From NCBI GenBank assembly GCA_026706025.1, contig JAPOZO010000063.1, positions 248,001-312,000 on the forward strand: a DNA stretch of 64,000 bases. The letters are read 5' to 3'. The translations under genes were made by a program, and so were the position numbers. This stretch comes from Candidatus Poribacteria bacterium. Its GTDB lineage: Bacteria > Poribacteria > WGA-4E > WGA-3G. Shown here one piece after another: positions 24,995-33,443 of this stretch. The notes under the pieces were generated by a model that saw nothing but the letters and a program-made list of their open reading frames with translations, did not search any database and had not been told where the DNA came from. Within the stretch, counting starts at the first letter, position 1; every line of letters starts with the position of its first letter.

Positions 24995-25411
24995 TTAATT
25001 TGTCCAATCTTCCAGTCGCAACCCGAATCCAGCGATTCTTTGAAAGTCTGAATCAGCAGTGACGAGAATCGCATCAAGTGCCATGGCAGTTGCAGCTATC
25101 CAAAGATCGTTCTCTGACAAGGGGGTTCCGTATTGTTCCGCGTGACTTTTCATTGCTGCATAGTAATCCGCAGCTTCTTTAGGGACTGCTAAACATGGCA
25201 ATTCCTCAAACAAATTAATAGCTTGATTTCCCAAATCCTGTCGCCTACGCCCTATCGGCAGTTTCTGAATTCCAAAGAGGATTTCGCCTCTAACAATCGT
25301 ACAGGTAAAGAGATAGTCATTGAGATCGGACAGAGAATTGAAATGAGAAGTAGCATAGGGGGCGTGCGCCATCAAGAGACTGCACGTTGATGTGTCCAGA
25401 AGGTAATTCAT
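24995..25411 (-). CDS. PIN-domain RNase, VapC-like toxin
   Basis: A 138-residue PIN-domain protein. The first acidic residue is Asp6 in NYLLDTSTC, a Glu is in VRGEILFGIQ, and the later Asp residues are in ENDLWIAATAMALDAILVTADSDFQRI. VapC toxins cut RNA, often initiator tRNA or rRNA. It starts directly after the stop of the partner gene (TAG TTG ATG), so ATG 25411 is the likely start. Confidence 0.9.
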   Translation of the reverse strand: MNYLLDTSTCSLLMAHAPYATSHFNSLSDLNDYLFTCTIVRGEILFGIQKLPIGRRRQDLGNQAINLFEELPCLAVPKEAADYYAAMKSHAEQYGTPLSENDLWIAATAMALDAILVTADSDFQRIAGFGLRLEDWTN

Positions 25412-25414
25412 CAA

Positions 25415-25720
25415 CTATTTACCTGCCGATTCGTCAAAATCAGAATCAAATTGGATTGGGATTTCACCTTCTTTAATGGATTGAAGTAATGCTTCAGCAT
25501 CTTCTATCGACACCCGATGTGATCTGTTAAGGGCTGCTAAAATTTGTGTAGGTTGACCCGTTGGTTCAGATTTTGGCGAATCTGGTGGGGTTTCAAGACT
25601 TGTTGTTGAAAGTTGTGATTTCCAAATGAGGTATTCCAAATACCGCTTTAATTCTTCAATTTCAGAGACAGATAATTTCTCAACAGTATCAAGCACCCAT
25701 TTTTTTTCTGCAACTGACAC
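25415..25720 (-). CDS. Probable antitoxin of the VapC-like toxin
   Basis: A 101-residue protein directly upstream of the PIN toxin. The N-terminus (VLDTVEKLSVSEIEELKRYLEYLIW) is helical. The C-terminus (RVSIEDAEALLQSIKEGEIPIQFDSDFDESAGK) is acidic, as expected for a segment that blocks the toxin site. I see no clear DNA-binding ribbon-helix-helix or AbrB motif, so the family cannot be named and the call rests largely on position. Confidence 0.7.
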   Translation of the reverse strand: MSVAEKKWVLDTVEKLSVSEIEELKRYLEYLIWKSQLSTTSLETPPDSPKSEPTGQPTQILAALNRSHRVSIEDAEALLQSIKEGEIPIQFDSDFDESAGK

Positions 25721-25914
25721 GGTTTTTCTCCCTCTTCGCGATGCCCCGAAGTTTACTAAAAACTGGTCACACGGCGATCTTCACGAACTTGCTGTACATT
25801 TTATCAGAGTTTACCGTCCATGTCAATGTTTTTCGATTTTTATGCGAACTCGCTACATACTGATATTACTGGAGACAACTGTCCTCTGATGAAAAAAGTC
25901 ACAGTTGTTTTCTC

Positions 25915-25944
25915 TTGACAGTAGATATAAAGAGGTGGTATCTT
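25915..25944 (+). promoter_or_regulatory. Promoter of sulfatase 2
   Basis: TTGACA at 25915-25920, an 18-base spacer, and TATCTT at 25939-25944. It lies 40 bases ahead of the ATG of the sulfatase at 25984. Confidence 0.6.
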
Positions 25945-25983
25945 AGACGAAATTGATAATTTTCCGATGATATTAGGAGTGCC

Positions 25984-27390
25984 ATGCCTGCAAAACAACA
26001 CCCCAATCTTCTCATCATCATGTCCGACGAGCACGCACCGATGTACAGCGGTCCGTACGGACATCCGCTCGTCCAGACACCGCACATGGACAGACTCGCT
26101 GAAGATGGTGTCACCTTCTCGAATGCTTACTGCAATTCGCCGCTCTGTATGCCGTCTCGGATGTCGTTTATGACGGGTCGGTATATCCACAAAATCGGTG
26201 CGTGGGATAACGCTGCGCCCTTGCGTCCAGATGCCGTCACATGGGCACACCTCTTACGGTCAGAAGGCTATGATGTTGTGCTCTCTGGGAAACAGCATTT
26301 CGGCGGCATGGATCAGCTCCACGGATTTCGTGCGCAACTCGCCCGCGATCTGCACGCAGAACGACAGCACGGACTTTCGGACTGGGATAACGGCACACCG
26401 CCAGCAAACCGTCCATGGCAAGGGTTAGCACAGGCACGTCCCGGAACAACTGGGGAAATTGAAGTCGATGACCTCGCAGAAACAGAGGCATTAGCGTATC
26501 TCCGAGACCCAGCACGACAGGAACAACCGTGGGCACTCAATGTCTCGTTTATCGCACCGCATTTCCCGCTCATCGTGCCGCAGCGATTTTGGGACCTCTA
26601 TCCGCTTGACGAGATTGATTCCCCCAACATTCCAGAGGGACACCTTGAAAACCAGCATCCCGTCTATCAACGGATGCGACGCATGTTCGGTTGTGTTGAT
26701 TTTCCAGAGGAACTCGTCCGGCGTGGGAGAGCAGGCTATTATGGATTGATTACCTATCTCGACGAAAAGATTGGCAACTTGCTTAAGACGCTTGAGGAGA
26801 CCGGACAGTTGGAGAATACCGTGGTTATCTATACCAGCGACCACGGTGAAATGAATGGCGAACACGGGATGTGGCGGAAATCGAATTTTTATGAGGCTTC
26901 CGCTCGCGTCCCGCTGCAGATTATGTTCCCTGACCGATTATCTGCAGGCAAGCGTATTGATGAAGTGGTTTCACTCGTAGATCTGACAGCGACGTTTGTT
27001 GATATTGCCGGTGGGCAGTCTGTCCAGCAGTTTGATGGAGACAGTCTACTACCTCTGATGCAAGGCACTGCGAGCGACTGGAAAGATTTCGCGTTCTCCG
27101 AATACCTCGCACACGGCGTTGAACGTCCGATGGCGATGCTGCGGAAGGGGCAGTATAAATTCAACTATAGCCTCGGCGACCCGCCAGAACTCTACGACAT
27201 CGCTGAAGATCCGGGTGAATTTCGGAATCTCGCCACTGACGAGGCGTATCAAACGATTTGCCATGGACTTGAGGCGCAACTATTAGCAGAGTGGGATCCA
27301 GTTGAAATCGAAAACCAAGTTCGCGCCAGTCAAAAAGCCCGTATCTTGATTGATCAGGTCACTGAAGGACAATGGAGAAAACTACCTTAG
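25984..27390 (+). CDS. Sulfatase 2 (choline-sulfatase-like)
   Basis: A 468-residue type I sulfatase. Cys55 in CMPSRMSFMTGRYIHK is the formylglycine position and fits the C-x-P-S-R form. NLLIIMSDEHAPMYSGPYGH at the start carries a metal-binding Asp, and VIYTSDHGEMNGEHGMWRK is the second metal site. The phrase DEHAP and the length resemble choline- and related alkyl-sulfatases. No signal peptide is seen. The gene stands alone; a MITE begins at its stop codon. Confidence 0.92.
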   Translation: MPAKQHPNLLIIMSDEHAPMYSGPYGHPLVQTPHMDRLAEDGVTFSNAYCNSPLCMPSRMSFMTGRYIHKIGAWDNAAPLRPDAVTWAHLLRSEGYDVVLSGKQHFGGMDQLHGFRAQLARDLHAERQHGLSDWDNGTPPANRPWQGLAQARPGTTGEIEVDDLAETEALAYLRDPARQEQPWALNVSFIAPHFPLIVPQRFWDLYPLDEIDSPNIPEGHLENQHPVYQRMRRMFGCVDFPEELVRRGRAGYYGLITYLDEKIGNLLKTLEETGQLENTVVIYTSDHGEMNGEHGMWRKSNFYEASARVPLQIMFPDRLSAGKRIDEVVSLVDLTATFVDIAGGQSVQQFDGDSLLPLMQGTASDWKDFAFSEYLAHGVERPMAMLRKGQYKFNYSLGDPPELYDIAEDPGEFRNLATDEAYQTICHGLEAQLLAEWDPVEIENQVRASQKARILIDQVTEGQWRKLP

Positions 27391-27478
27391 AACTTACGCA
27401 TTTCGCCTTAAAGTCCCCCTGATAAGGGGGATTTAGGGGGTTTAATGAACGCGAATTCCAACTTTTTGCGTAAGTCCT
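27389..27478. mobile_element. Short element with AGAACTTACGCA termini and C5/G5 core
   Basis: Left end AGAACTTACGCA and right end TGCGTAAGTCCT are the same as the ends of the MITEs at 19018 and 51129, but the inside is different: it holds CCCCCTGATAAGGGGG and ATTTAGGGGG. TACCT on both sides may be a target duplication. It starts at the stop codon of sulfatase 2. Confidence 0.75.
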
Positions 27479-27519
27479 GTACCTGATAAGTAGTAGCAGA
27501 TAAGGAACGGGATGCAATT

Positions 27520-27570
27520 GGAAGAGTGGAAGGATGGCGCAATGCTACGCTTCCAACCTTCCACTCTTCC
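27520..27570. terminator. Long hairpin between two convergent genes
   Basis: GGAAGAGTGGAAGGATGG (27520-27537) pairs with CCAACCTTCCACTCTTCC (27553-27570) with one mismatch over 18 bases, loop of 15. It sits just downstream of the 5'-nucleotidase gene and could end transcription from both sides, though there is no T run. Confidence 0.55.
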
Positions 27571-27580
27571 AGTCTTTGCG

Positions 27581-30463
27581 CTACTTCATGATGACCATCT
27601 TACGTGTTGCCGATGAATCAGGTGTGCTCAGTTGGTAGAAATAGACACCTGAAGCGAGCCTTTCCCCCAAATCGTTCCGTCCATCCCAGTAAGCGGCACG
27701 TGACTTCCCGATGTAATACCCCGCCTGTTGGAATCCGAGGTCCAAATGCCGAACAAGTTGTCCTGCTGATGAGTAGATGCGAATTGCGACTTCAGCGTCG
27801 TTTGCCAACTGATACGGCAACCACGTTTCTGGATTGAACGGGTTCGGATAATTGGCAAGCAGTACAGTCCGTTTTGGGATCAGGTCAGCCGGTGTGAGTC
27901 GAAGTTCAGTGAACGCTCGGTGAAGGTCTGCGACACTAATTTCGTGTTGGAGGGTGCGAATGAGTTCCCCGGTGGTATCACGGACTTCAATCGTCAGCGT
28001 ATCACCAACAGAGACAACGGCGTGGCGGTTCATATCTGCCCAAGCAGCGTGGAAACCGTTAGCGGCAGCCGCTTCGGCAACTCTGGTGTGCTTGTTGTAG
28101 ACAGTGAGCGTTACGCCACTAATGCCTTCAAGCTGCGCCCGTAAAACAAATGCCCACGTTTTCGGAATTGATGGCTGCAGCGGAGCCGCTGCCGTCGGTG
28201 GAGTGTTTTGCCAAGCACTACCACTGAAACTTACAGTCTTCGGTGTAGTGACGTTGACAATGTATCCCATTCCACCTTCAATCGGGAATCCGTTGCCGGT
28301 AGAATTCGCCGTGAATCCGGTGAATTGTTGTGTAGCGACATCGAATTCAATAACAGTCGTCGCACCAGTTTTTTCCATGAGTGAACGTGCTGTGTAGGGT
28401 TTGTTTGGCATGAGTGGTAGGCTAATCATGTTCAAACCTGTGCTGAGTGCGATATCAAAAGCGTTTTCGGCTGCCACCGGCACAACCAGGCTGTCGGCAC
28501 GGAATGCGAGGTTTTGGATACGTTCATCGTTTTCGGGGCCAACATCTGTCAGGTCAAAGGGTGTTTCGGCGAAGTTCGCCGCAAGGTATTCGGCGAGCGC
28601 ATCTTGTTCTGTCCCGGGATTAGCGAAGATTGCCTGTCCACCAGATTGCGCCTCTGTCATCGTTTCAGTAAGGTCAACGCGATGCGTATTCGGGAAATTA
28701 GCATACGGATAGTCGTCTCCACCATCAACAAGGAAAGTGATCGTGACCATTCGGAACGTGCGATCCGCATCGCCCACGATTTCACCATTCTGGGCAATTG
28801 TGTCCATCGGGTTTCCATCTGTGTCGGTAATGACAAGCGACTGAACCCTTGAACCCTCCGGCAGTGAAGTATCAAAGCTGAACGCCATGCCTGCGATTTG
28901 TGGGAAACGTCCGGGGGTTGAGCCTTCACCAGAAGCAGCAACTGTGTGTTCGATGACTTCAAGCAGTTCCGCTGCGCTTAAGGTCAAAAGTGTCAATCCG
29001 TTATTGAATCGAAGCGTATTTTCGATGTCAATTTGTGAAATCTGACCCATCGTTTTACCGACCAAAGCATTCGCAGGCGGAGGGAGCAATTCTCCATAGG
29101 CAGCCACGCCAATCGATGCACGAATACCGCCGCCATTTTTCAAAGACACAACGACGCTTGGGTCAACTTGTTGCCCCGCAGCAAGGTTTGCCTCGGCGAT
29201 TAGGTTACCGATGTTTGTTTCCTCTGTGCGGATAGAACCACGGTTCCCGTTCAGATAGACACTCGTTTGTCCGAAAATATTGCCATCCTTTTCAGTCACG
29301 ACATTCCGTACCGCTTCCGTAATTTCGACCACGCGTGCTGCCGGTTCCGCATTGCCCGTGTCTACAACACCTTGTTCGTCGGTGACAAAGGCACCGCTAA
29401 CTGTAGCGTCAATCGATTCGGCAACTAAGACACCTGAGGCATCAAAATCGACGACCAACCGTCCGACGTATCGGTAGTTCCCATCTGTACCGACAATCGC
29501 AATCGGTTCGCCTGATGCGGATTGTGTCAAGATCGGATAGGGACGGTCTGCAGTATCACCGGGATGGAGGCGATCCGTTTCATCGGCGAGGCGTGTGTTT
29601 GAACCGCCAGCAATAATAATGTCAACATCCTTGATGTGTGCTGCGATGGCTTCATCAAGGCTAATTTGTTGGAGGTGCCCGGTAAGAATAATCTTATTGA
29701 TGCCTGCTGCTGTCAGCGCGTCAACGGATTCTTGAACGATGGCTGCCAATGCCGCCATATCGTTCGGATCTGCGGGGGCAATGCCGACGTTTCCGGGTAC
29801 AGAAAGACTGCCGAGCTGTGGCGTTGTCATACCGACAACACCGATTTTCTCGCCGGAAGGTGTCGTAATAACGACGCTCTTGGTGATACTATTCGGAATT
29901 GTGCTCGCTTCCTGTCCTGGTTCAACAACAAGAGCAGCGAGGTTGCTATCAAGGCCGAAATCTAAGTTCGCGCTCAAGAATGGGAACGCTGTTCCAACAT
30001 ACTCTCTATCTGCTGCAATCAAACTCGCAAGTGTACCCGTCCCTGCGTCAAATTCGTGATTTCCAAGGGCGCCCGCCATGAAGCCCATCGCGTTGAGCAT
30101 CAGAATATCGGCGCGTCCTGAACCCTCGCGTCCTAATACTTCACGAAGGCTCCCGTTATTCGCAGCCGCAAAAAACGGGCCGGGAATATAACTATCACCG
30201 GCACCGATGATCACTGTATTTTCTACTTCGGCTTTGAGTGCGTTCAGCACGGATGAGAAGCGAGGCGCGTTTTCGAGTGCCTCAATACCGCCCTCCATGT
30301 CTGCTGCGTGGAGCAGTTGAAGTGTAGTTTGAGACGAGGGGACCTCGCCGTTTTGGGAAAAGGCAGGTGTGAGAAGACCTAACAGTAAAATTGAGAAAAC
30401 TATTTTTGTAATATGGGCTTTCAGCCCTATAACATTCGGAACGACAGGTTCCTTATTCTGCAT
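27581..30463 (-). CDS. Exported 5'-nucleotidase with C-terminal FlgD/T9SS-like domain
   Basis: A 960-residue protein. Signal peptide at residues about 18-38. The metallophosphatase domain contains LLHAADMEGGIEALENA, IIGAGDSYIPG, GALGNHEFDAG and LTGHLQQISLDEAIAAH, and the 5_nucleotid_C domain begins near NIGNLIAEANLAAG and holds LKNGGGIRAS. A beta-rich middle part follows (LSTGLNMISLPLMPNKPYTA). The last 85 residues (LLANYPNPFNPETWLPYQL, WDGRNDLGERLASGVYFYQL, KMVIMK) are the FlgD-Ig/sorting-like domain widespread in secreted proteins of several phyla. It probably releases phosphate from nucleotides outside the cell. AAGGAG lies before ATG 30463. Confidence 0.92.
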   Translation of the reverse strand: MQNKEPVVPNVIGLKAHITKIVFSILLLGLLTPAFSQNGEVPSSQTTLQLLHAADMEGGIEALENAPRFSSVLNALKAEVENTVIIGAGDSYIPGPFFAAANNGSLREVLGREGSGRADILMLNAMGFMAGALGNHEFDAGTGTLASLIAADREYVGTAFPFLSANLDFGLDSNLAALVVEPGQEASTIPNSITKSVVITTPSGEKIGVVGMTTPQLGSLSVPGNVGIAPADPNDMAALAAIVQESVDALTAAGINKIILTGHLQQISLDEAIAAHIKDVDIIIAGGSNTRLADETDRLHPGDTADRPYPILTQSASGEPIAIVGTDGNYRYVGRLVVDFDASGVLVAESIDATVSGAFVTDEQGVVDTGNAEPAARVVEITEAVRNVVTEKDGNIFGQTSVYLNGNRGSIRTEETNIGNLIAEANLAAGQQVDPSVVVSLKNGGGIRASIGVAAYGELLPPPANALVGKTMGQISQIDIENTLRFNNGLTLLTLSAAELLEVIEHTVAASGEGSTPGRFPQIAGMAFSFDTSLPEGSRVQSLVITDTDGNPMDTIAQNGEIVGDADRTFRMVTITFLVDGGDDYPYANFPNTHRVDLTETMTEAQSGGQAIFANPGTEQDALAEYLAANFAETPFDLTDVGPENDERIQNLAFRADSLVVPVAAENAFDIALSTGLNMISLPLMPNKPYTARSLMEKTGATTVIEFDVATQQFTGFTANSTGNGFPIEGGMGYIVNVTTPKTVSFSGSAWQNTPPTAAAPLQPSIPKTWAFVLRAQLEGISGVTLTVYNKHTRVAEAAAANGFHAAWADMNRHAVVSVGDTLTIEVRDTTGELIRTLQHEISVADLHRAFTELRLTPADLIPKRTVLLANYPNPFNPETWLPYQLANDAEVAIRIYSSAGQLVRHLDLGFQQAGYYIGKSRAAYWDGRNDLGERLASGVYFYQLSTPDSSATRKMVIMK

Positions 30464-30570
30464 CAGAAAATACTCCTTAATAATGAATGTGGGTTTGAAA
30501 AAAGTAGAAGGTTTTCAGTAAAATGATGATGAGATAGGGGTTTCTCATAACGCTCTTGTCTCATCTTTGT

Positions 30571-30696
30571 TTATAGTGAAATCTAAAAATAAAGAGACAC
30601 TTTCATCCCCCGGTAGGGTTTTTGATAGGGTGTTTCTTCGCGGTTTCCCAACCGAACCTACGCAGGGTGTCCTATTAATTCTAAACTTTACTATAG
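30571..30696. mobile_element. MITE with TTATAGT termini, copy 1
   Basis: Left end TTATAGTGAAATCTAAAAAT; the right end, read in reverse, is CTATAGTAAAGTTTAGAATT. The inside carries GGTGTTTCTTCGCGGTTTCC and CAACCGAACC. A related element is at 37589-37717. It lies in the 381-base gap between the nucleotidase and sulfatase 3, both of which are transcribed away from it. Confidence 0.75.
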
Positions 30697-30784
30697 TAAG
30701 CATAAGTCTAACAGAAATCGGAAAAAATTGTGAATAAAAATCAGTCTGAGTTTATTGCTTTTCCCTAAAAAATACCGTTTTATC

Positions 30785-30820
30785 TTGAGGTGTCTACCAA
30801 AATATGCTATATTGTAGACA
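30785..30820 (+). promoter_or_regulatory. Promoter of sulfatase 3 with overlapping inverted repeat
   Basis: TTGAGG (30785-30790), a 17-base spacer, and TATATT (30808-30813). TGTCTAC (30791-30797) and GTAGACA (30814-30820) are perfect inverted repeats that enclose the spacer and the -10 box, which is a typical place for an operator. Confidence 0.6.
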
Positions 30821-30844
30821 TCACAAATCAAGGGGAATATTTTG

Positions 30845-32284
30845 ATGTCTCGTTCAAGAAATAAGCGACCGAATCTCGTCTATGTTTTCGCAGATCAGCT
30901 CCGTTACCAATCGTGTGGCTATGCTGGCGATGCCCGCGCGCGGACACCTAATATTGACCAACTTGCAACAGAGAGTGTGAATTTCTGTAACGCTGTCTCT
31001 GGCAGCCCGATGTGCGCGCCCTATCGCGCCTCACTCTTCACCGGCAAATATGCCAGTAGCACCGGTATGGCAATCAATGAACTCAGGATGAATTCGAACC
31101 ACGACTGTTTCGGACATGTTTTGCATCGAAACGGTTACCAGACAAGCTACATCGGAAAATGGCATCTGTGGGCAAATCAATTGGGAAGGCACAACGATCC
31201 GCAGAACTCCTACATTCCGCCCGGGCAGCATCGCCTCGGTTTCGATGGGGAGTGGTCAGCATACAATTTTCATCATCTCTATTTTGACGCGTATTATCAC
31301 ACGGATTCGCCTGAAAAGATCGTGCTTCCCGGATATGAACCGGACGGACAGACCGATTTAGCAATTGATTACCTACAACGAGCATCAACGACAGACGACC
31401 CTTTCGCGCTTTTCCTCTCAATCGGGACACCCCACGACCCGTGGACACAAGATAACGTGCCAGCCGCTGATTATGAGATATTCCAAGACATCGACTTCCC
31501 ACTACCACCTAACTATCGCGATGAAAATGACCCTTACGGTGATACGTGGGCAATTATGTCCGATGCCCAAAGGGCTCAGCTACCTGAATGGCTGCGCGTC
31601 TACTACGCAATGACGACCAATCTGGATTGGAATATAGGGAGGCTGCTCCGGGCTATTGACGACCTTGGATTGCGCGATGATACAATCTTTGTTTTTACGT
31701 CTGATCACGGTGAAATGTTTGGCGCGCAGGGTCGCCGAGCGAAGAACATCTTTTATGAAGAGGCTGTCCGCGTTCCATTTCTGGTCCGGTGGCAAGAACA
31801 GGTTCCGGCGGGACACATCTCAGACGCTTGCCTGAATACACCCGACGTCATGCCCACGCTGTTATCAATGCTGGGTCTACCGATTCCAGAGGAAGTTGAA
31901 GGCTCTGATTTAAGCCAAGCTGCATTTAATCAACCCACCACTAACGAACCCGATGCAGCGTTCATGCAAGGCATGGGGTGTACCGCAAAATGGGAAGACG
32001 GCTATGAATGGCGCGCCCTCCGCACCAAGCAACACACCTACGCCGTCCATCGTCCAGATCGCAGTGAGAAGCTTTTCGATAATATCGCCGATCCGTTTCA
32101 AACCCGTAATCTGATTGATGATCCTGAATCCACCGAACTCCGAGAGCGATTCCGAACGATGTTGCAGCAACGCATGGATGCGCTTAACGATACCTTTGAG
32201 GCGTGTACCTGGTATCGCGATAATTGGACCGAGGATCGGGTTATCCTCCGTACAGCAACGTTGAATAGTAGTGTTGAGAAATAA
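30845..32284 (+). CDS. Sulfatase 3 (type I)
   Basis: A 479-residue sulfatase. Cys57 in CAPYRASLFTGKYASSTG is the formylglycine position (C-A-P-Y-R instead of the common C-x-P-S/T-R, still within known variation). NLVYVFADQLRYQSCGYAG gives the N-terminal metal site and FVFTSDHGEMFGAQG the second. No signal peptide. The TTG codon just before the ATG can be ignored; AAGGGG lies upstream. The gene for the PLP enzyme follows 31 bases later on the same strand, so the two may be co-transcribed. Confidence 0.92.
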   Translation: MSRSRNKRPNLVYVFADQLRYQSCGYAGDARARTPNIDQLATESVNFCNAVSGSPMCAPYRASLFTGKYASSTGMAINELRMNSNHDCFGHVLHRNGYQTSYIGKWHLWANQLGRHNDPQNSYIPPGQHRLGFDGEWSAYNFHHLYFDAYYHTDSPEKIVLPGYEPDGQTDLAIDYLQRASTTDDPFALFLSIGTPHDPWTQDNVPAADYEIFQDIDFPLPPNYRDENDPYGDTWAIMSDAQRAQLPEWLRVYYAMTTNLDWNIGRLLRAIDDLGLRDDTIFVFTSDHGEMFGAQGRRAKNIFYEEAVRVPFLVRWQEQVPAGHISDACLNTPDVMPTLLSMLGLPIPEEVEGSDLSQAAFNQPTTNEPDAAFMQGMGCTAKWEDGYEWRALRTKQHTYAVHRPDRSEKLFDNIADPFQTRNLIDDPESTELRERFRTMLQQRMDALNDTFEACTWYRDNWTEDRVILRTATLNSSVEK

Positions 32285-32315
32285 CCGAAGTTTTAATACG
32301 GAAAGAGGTGAACCC

Positions 32316-33425
32316 ATGGATAAGAGATACCGTATTCAGAACGTTGAGACAATACCGAGTCCATCACTGGTCGTCTATCTTGCACAGGTTCAGCAGAACA
32401 TTGAACACGCGATTGCTACTGTTAATGGGGATGTCTCAAAGCTCAGACCGCATGCGAAGACGCACAAAACCGCAGAGATTATCGCTATAGAACGGGATGC
32501 GGGTATCCTCAAACACAAATGCGCAACTTTACGGGAAGCAGAGATGCTGGCACAGAACGGTATTCAGGATATTCTAATCGCCTATCAGATGGTGGGACCC
32601 AACGTCAACCGTTTTGTTGCGATGCAACAGAAATATCCCGATGCTGACTTCAAGGTCGTCGTTGATCATACAGAAGCAGTGTCGGCACTCTCGGCGGAAG
32701 TGGCGAAGTTCGGGTTAACGGTCAAAGTTATGTTAGACTTGGACGTGGGGATGAACCGCACGGGGATACCCGTTGGCGATGCCGCTGTAGATGTCTACGC
32801 ACAGATTGAAGCGGCAGAAGGGTTGCAACCGTGGGGGTTACACGTCTACGATGGACACATCCACGATGAAGATGTCGCTGAGCGAAAAGCGTCCTGCGAC
32901 GGAAGTCTCGCACAGGTAGCAGAAATGCAGGATAAACTTGCAGCCAAAGGACTTGACGTGCCGTTAATTGTGATGGGCGGGACACCGACATTCCCAATCT
33001 ATGCCGAGACACCAGGGGTAGAGACATCACCGGGAACGTTCGTTTTCCACGACCATGGTTATACAACCCGCTATCCCGATCTCGGTTTTACGCCAGCAGC
33101 TTTACTCCTAAGCCGTATTATTAGTATTCCGACACCGCATCGAATTACGCTTGATTTGGGACATAAAGCCATCGCTGCGGATCCTGATGGCGTGCGCGGT
33201 GTCGTTTTGAGTATTGACGATGCTGAGGTGAGCATGCAACACGAAGAACATTGGGCAATTAACGTCCCTGACAGTACACCGATGCACATCGGGCAAGAGA
33301 TTTACGTCTGCCCGACGCATATCTGTCCGTGTGTCGCGTTGCATCCGTTTTACTATCTCGTGGATACCGATGGGTATTGTCGCGGAACATGGGAAGTCAC
33401 GGCACGCAATCGGACTGCTGCATGA
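32316..33425 (+). CDS. D-serine dehydratase / D-threonine aldolase-like PLP enzyme
   Basis: A 369-residue fold-type III PLP enzyme. RPHAKTHK (residues 44-51) holds the PLP lysine, and the barrel phrases VMLDLDVGMNRTGI and GLHVYDGHIHDED are typical. Near the C-terminus PTHICPC gives His335 and Cys337. D-threonine aldolases bind their metal through His and Asp at this place, while the zinc-dependent D-serine dehydratases use His and Cys, so the sequence leans to D-serine dehydratase; this is inference. Start ATG 32316 has GAGG upstream. Confidence 0.85.
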   Translation: MDKRYRIQNVETIPSPSLVVYLAQVQQNIEHAIATVNGDVSKLRPHAKTHKTAEIIAIERDAGILKHKCATLREAEMLAQNGIQDILIAYQMVGPNVNRFVAMQQKYPDADFKVVVDHTEAVSALSAEVAKFGLTVKVMLDLDVGMNRTGIPVGDAAVDVYAQIEAAEGLQPWGLHVYDGHIHDEDVAERKASCDGSLAQVAEMQDKLAAKGLDVPLIVMGGTPTFPIYAETPGVETSPGTFVFHDHGYTTRYPDLGFTPAALLLSRIISIPTPHRITLDLGHKAIAADPDGVRGVVLSIDDAEVSMQHEEHWAINVPDSTPMHIGQEIYVCPTHICPCVALHPFYYLVDTDGYCRGTWEVTARNRTAA

Positions 33426-33443
33426 ACCTGTAAAATATGACGC

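Noticed and set aside
25840-26250. Open frame opposite the start of sulfatase 2
   Set aside because: It is antisense to conserved sulfatase codons and shows no motif of its own.
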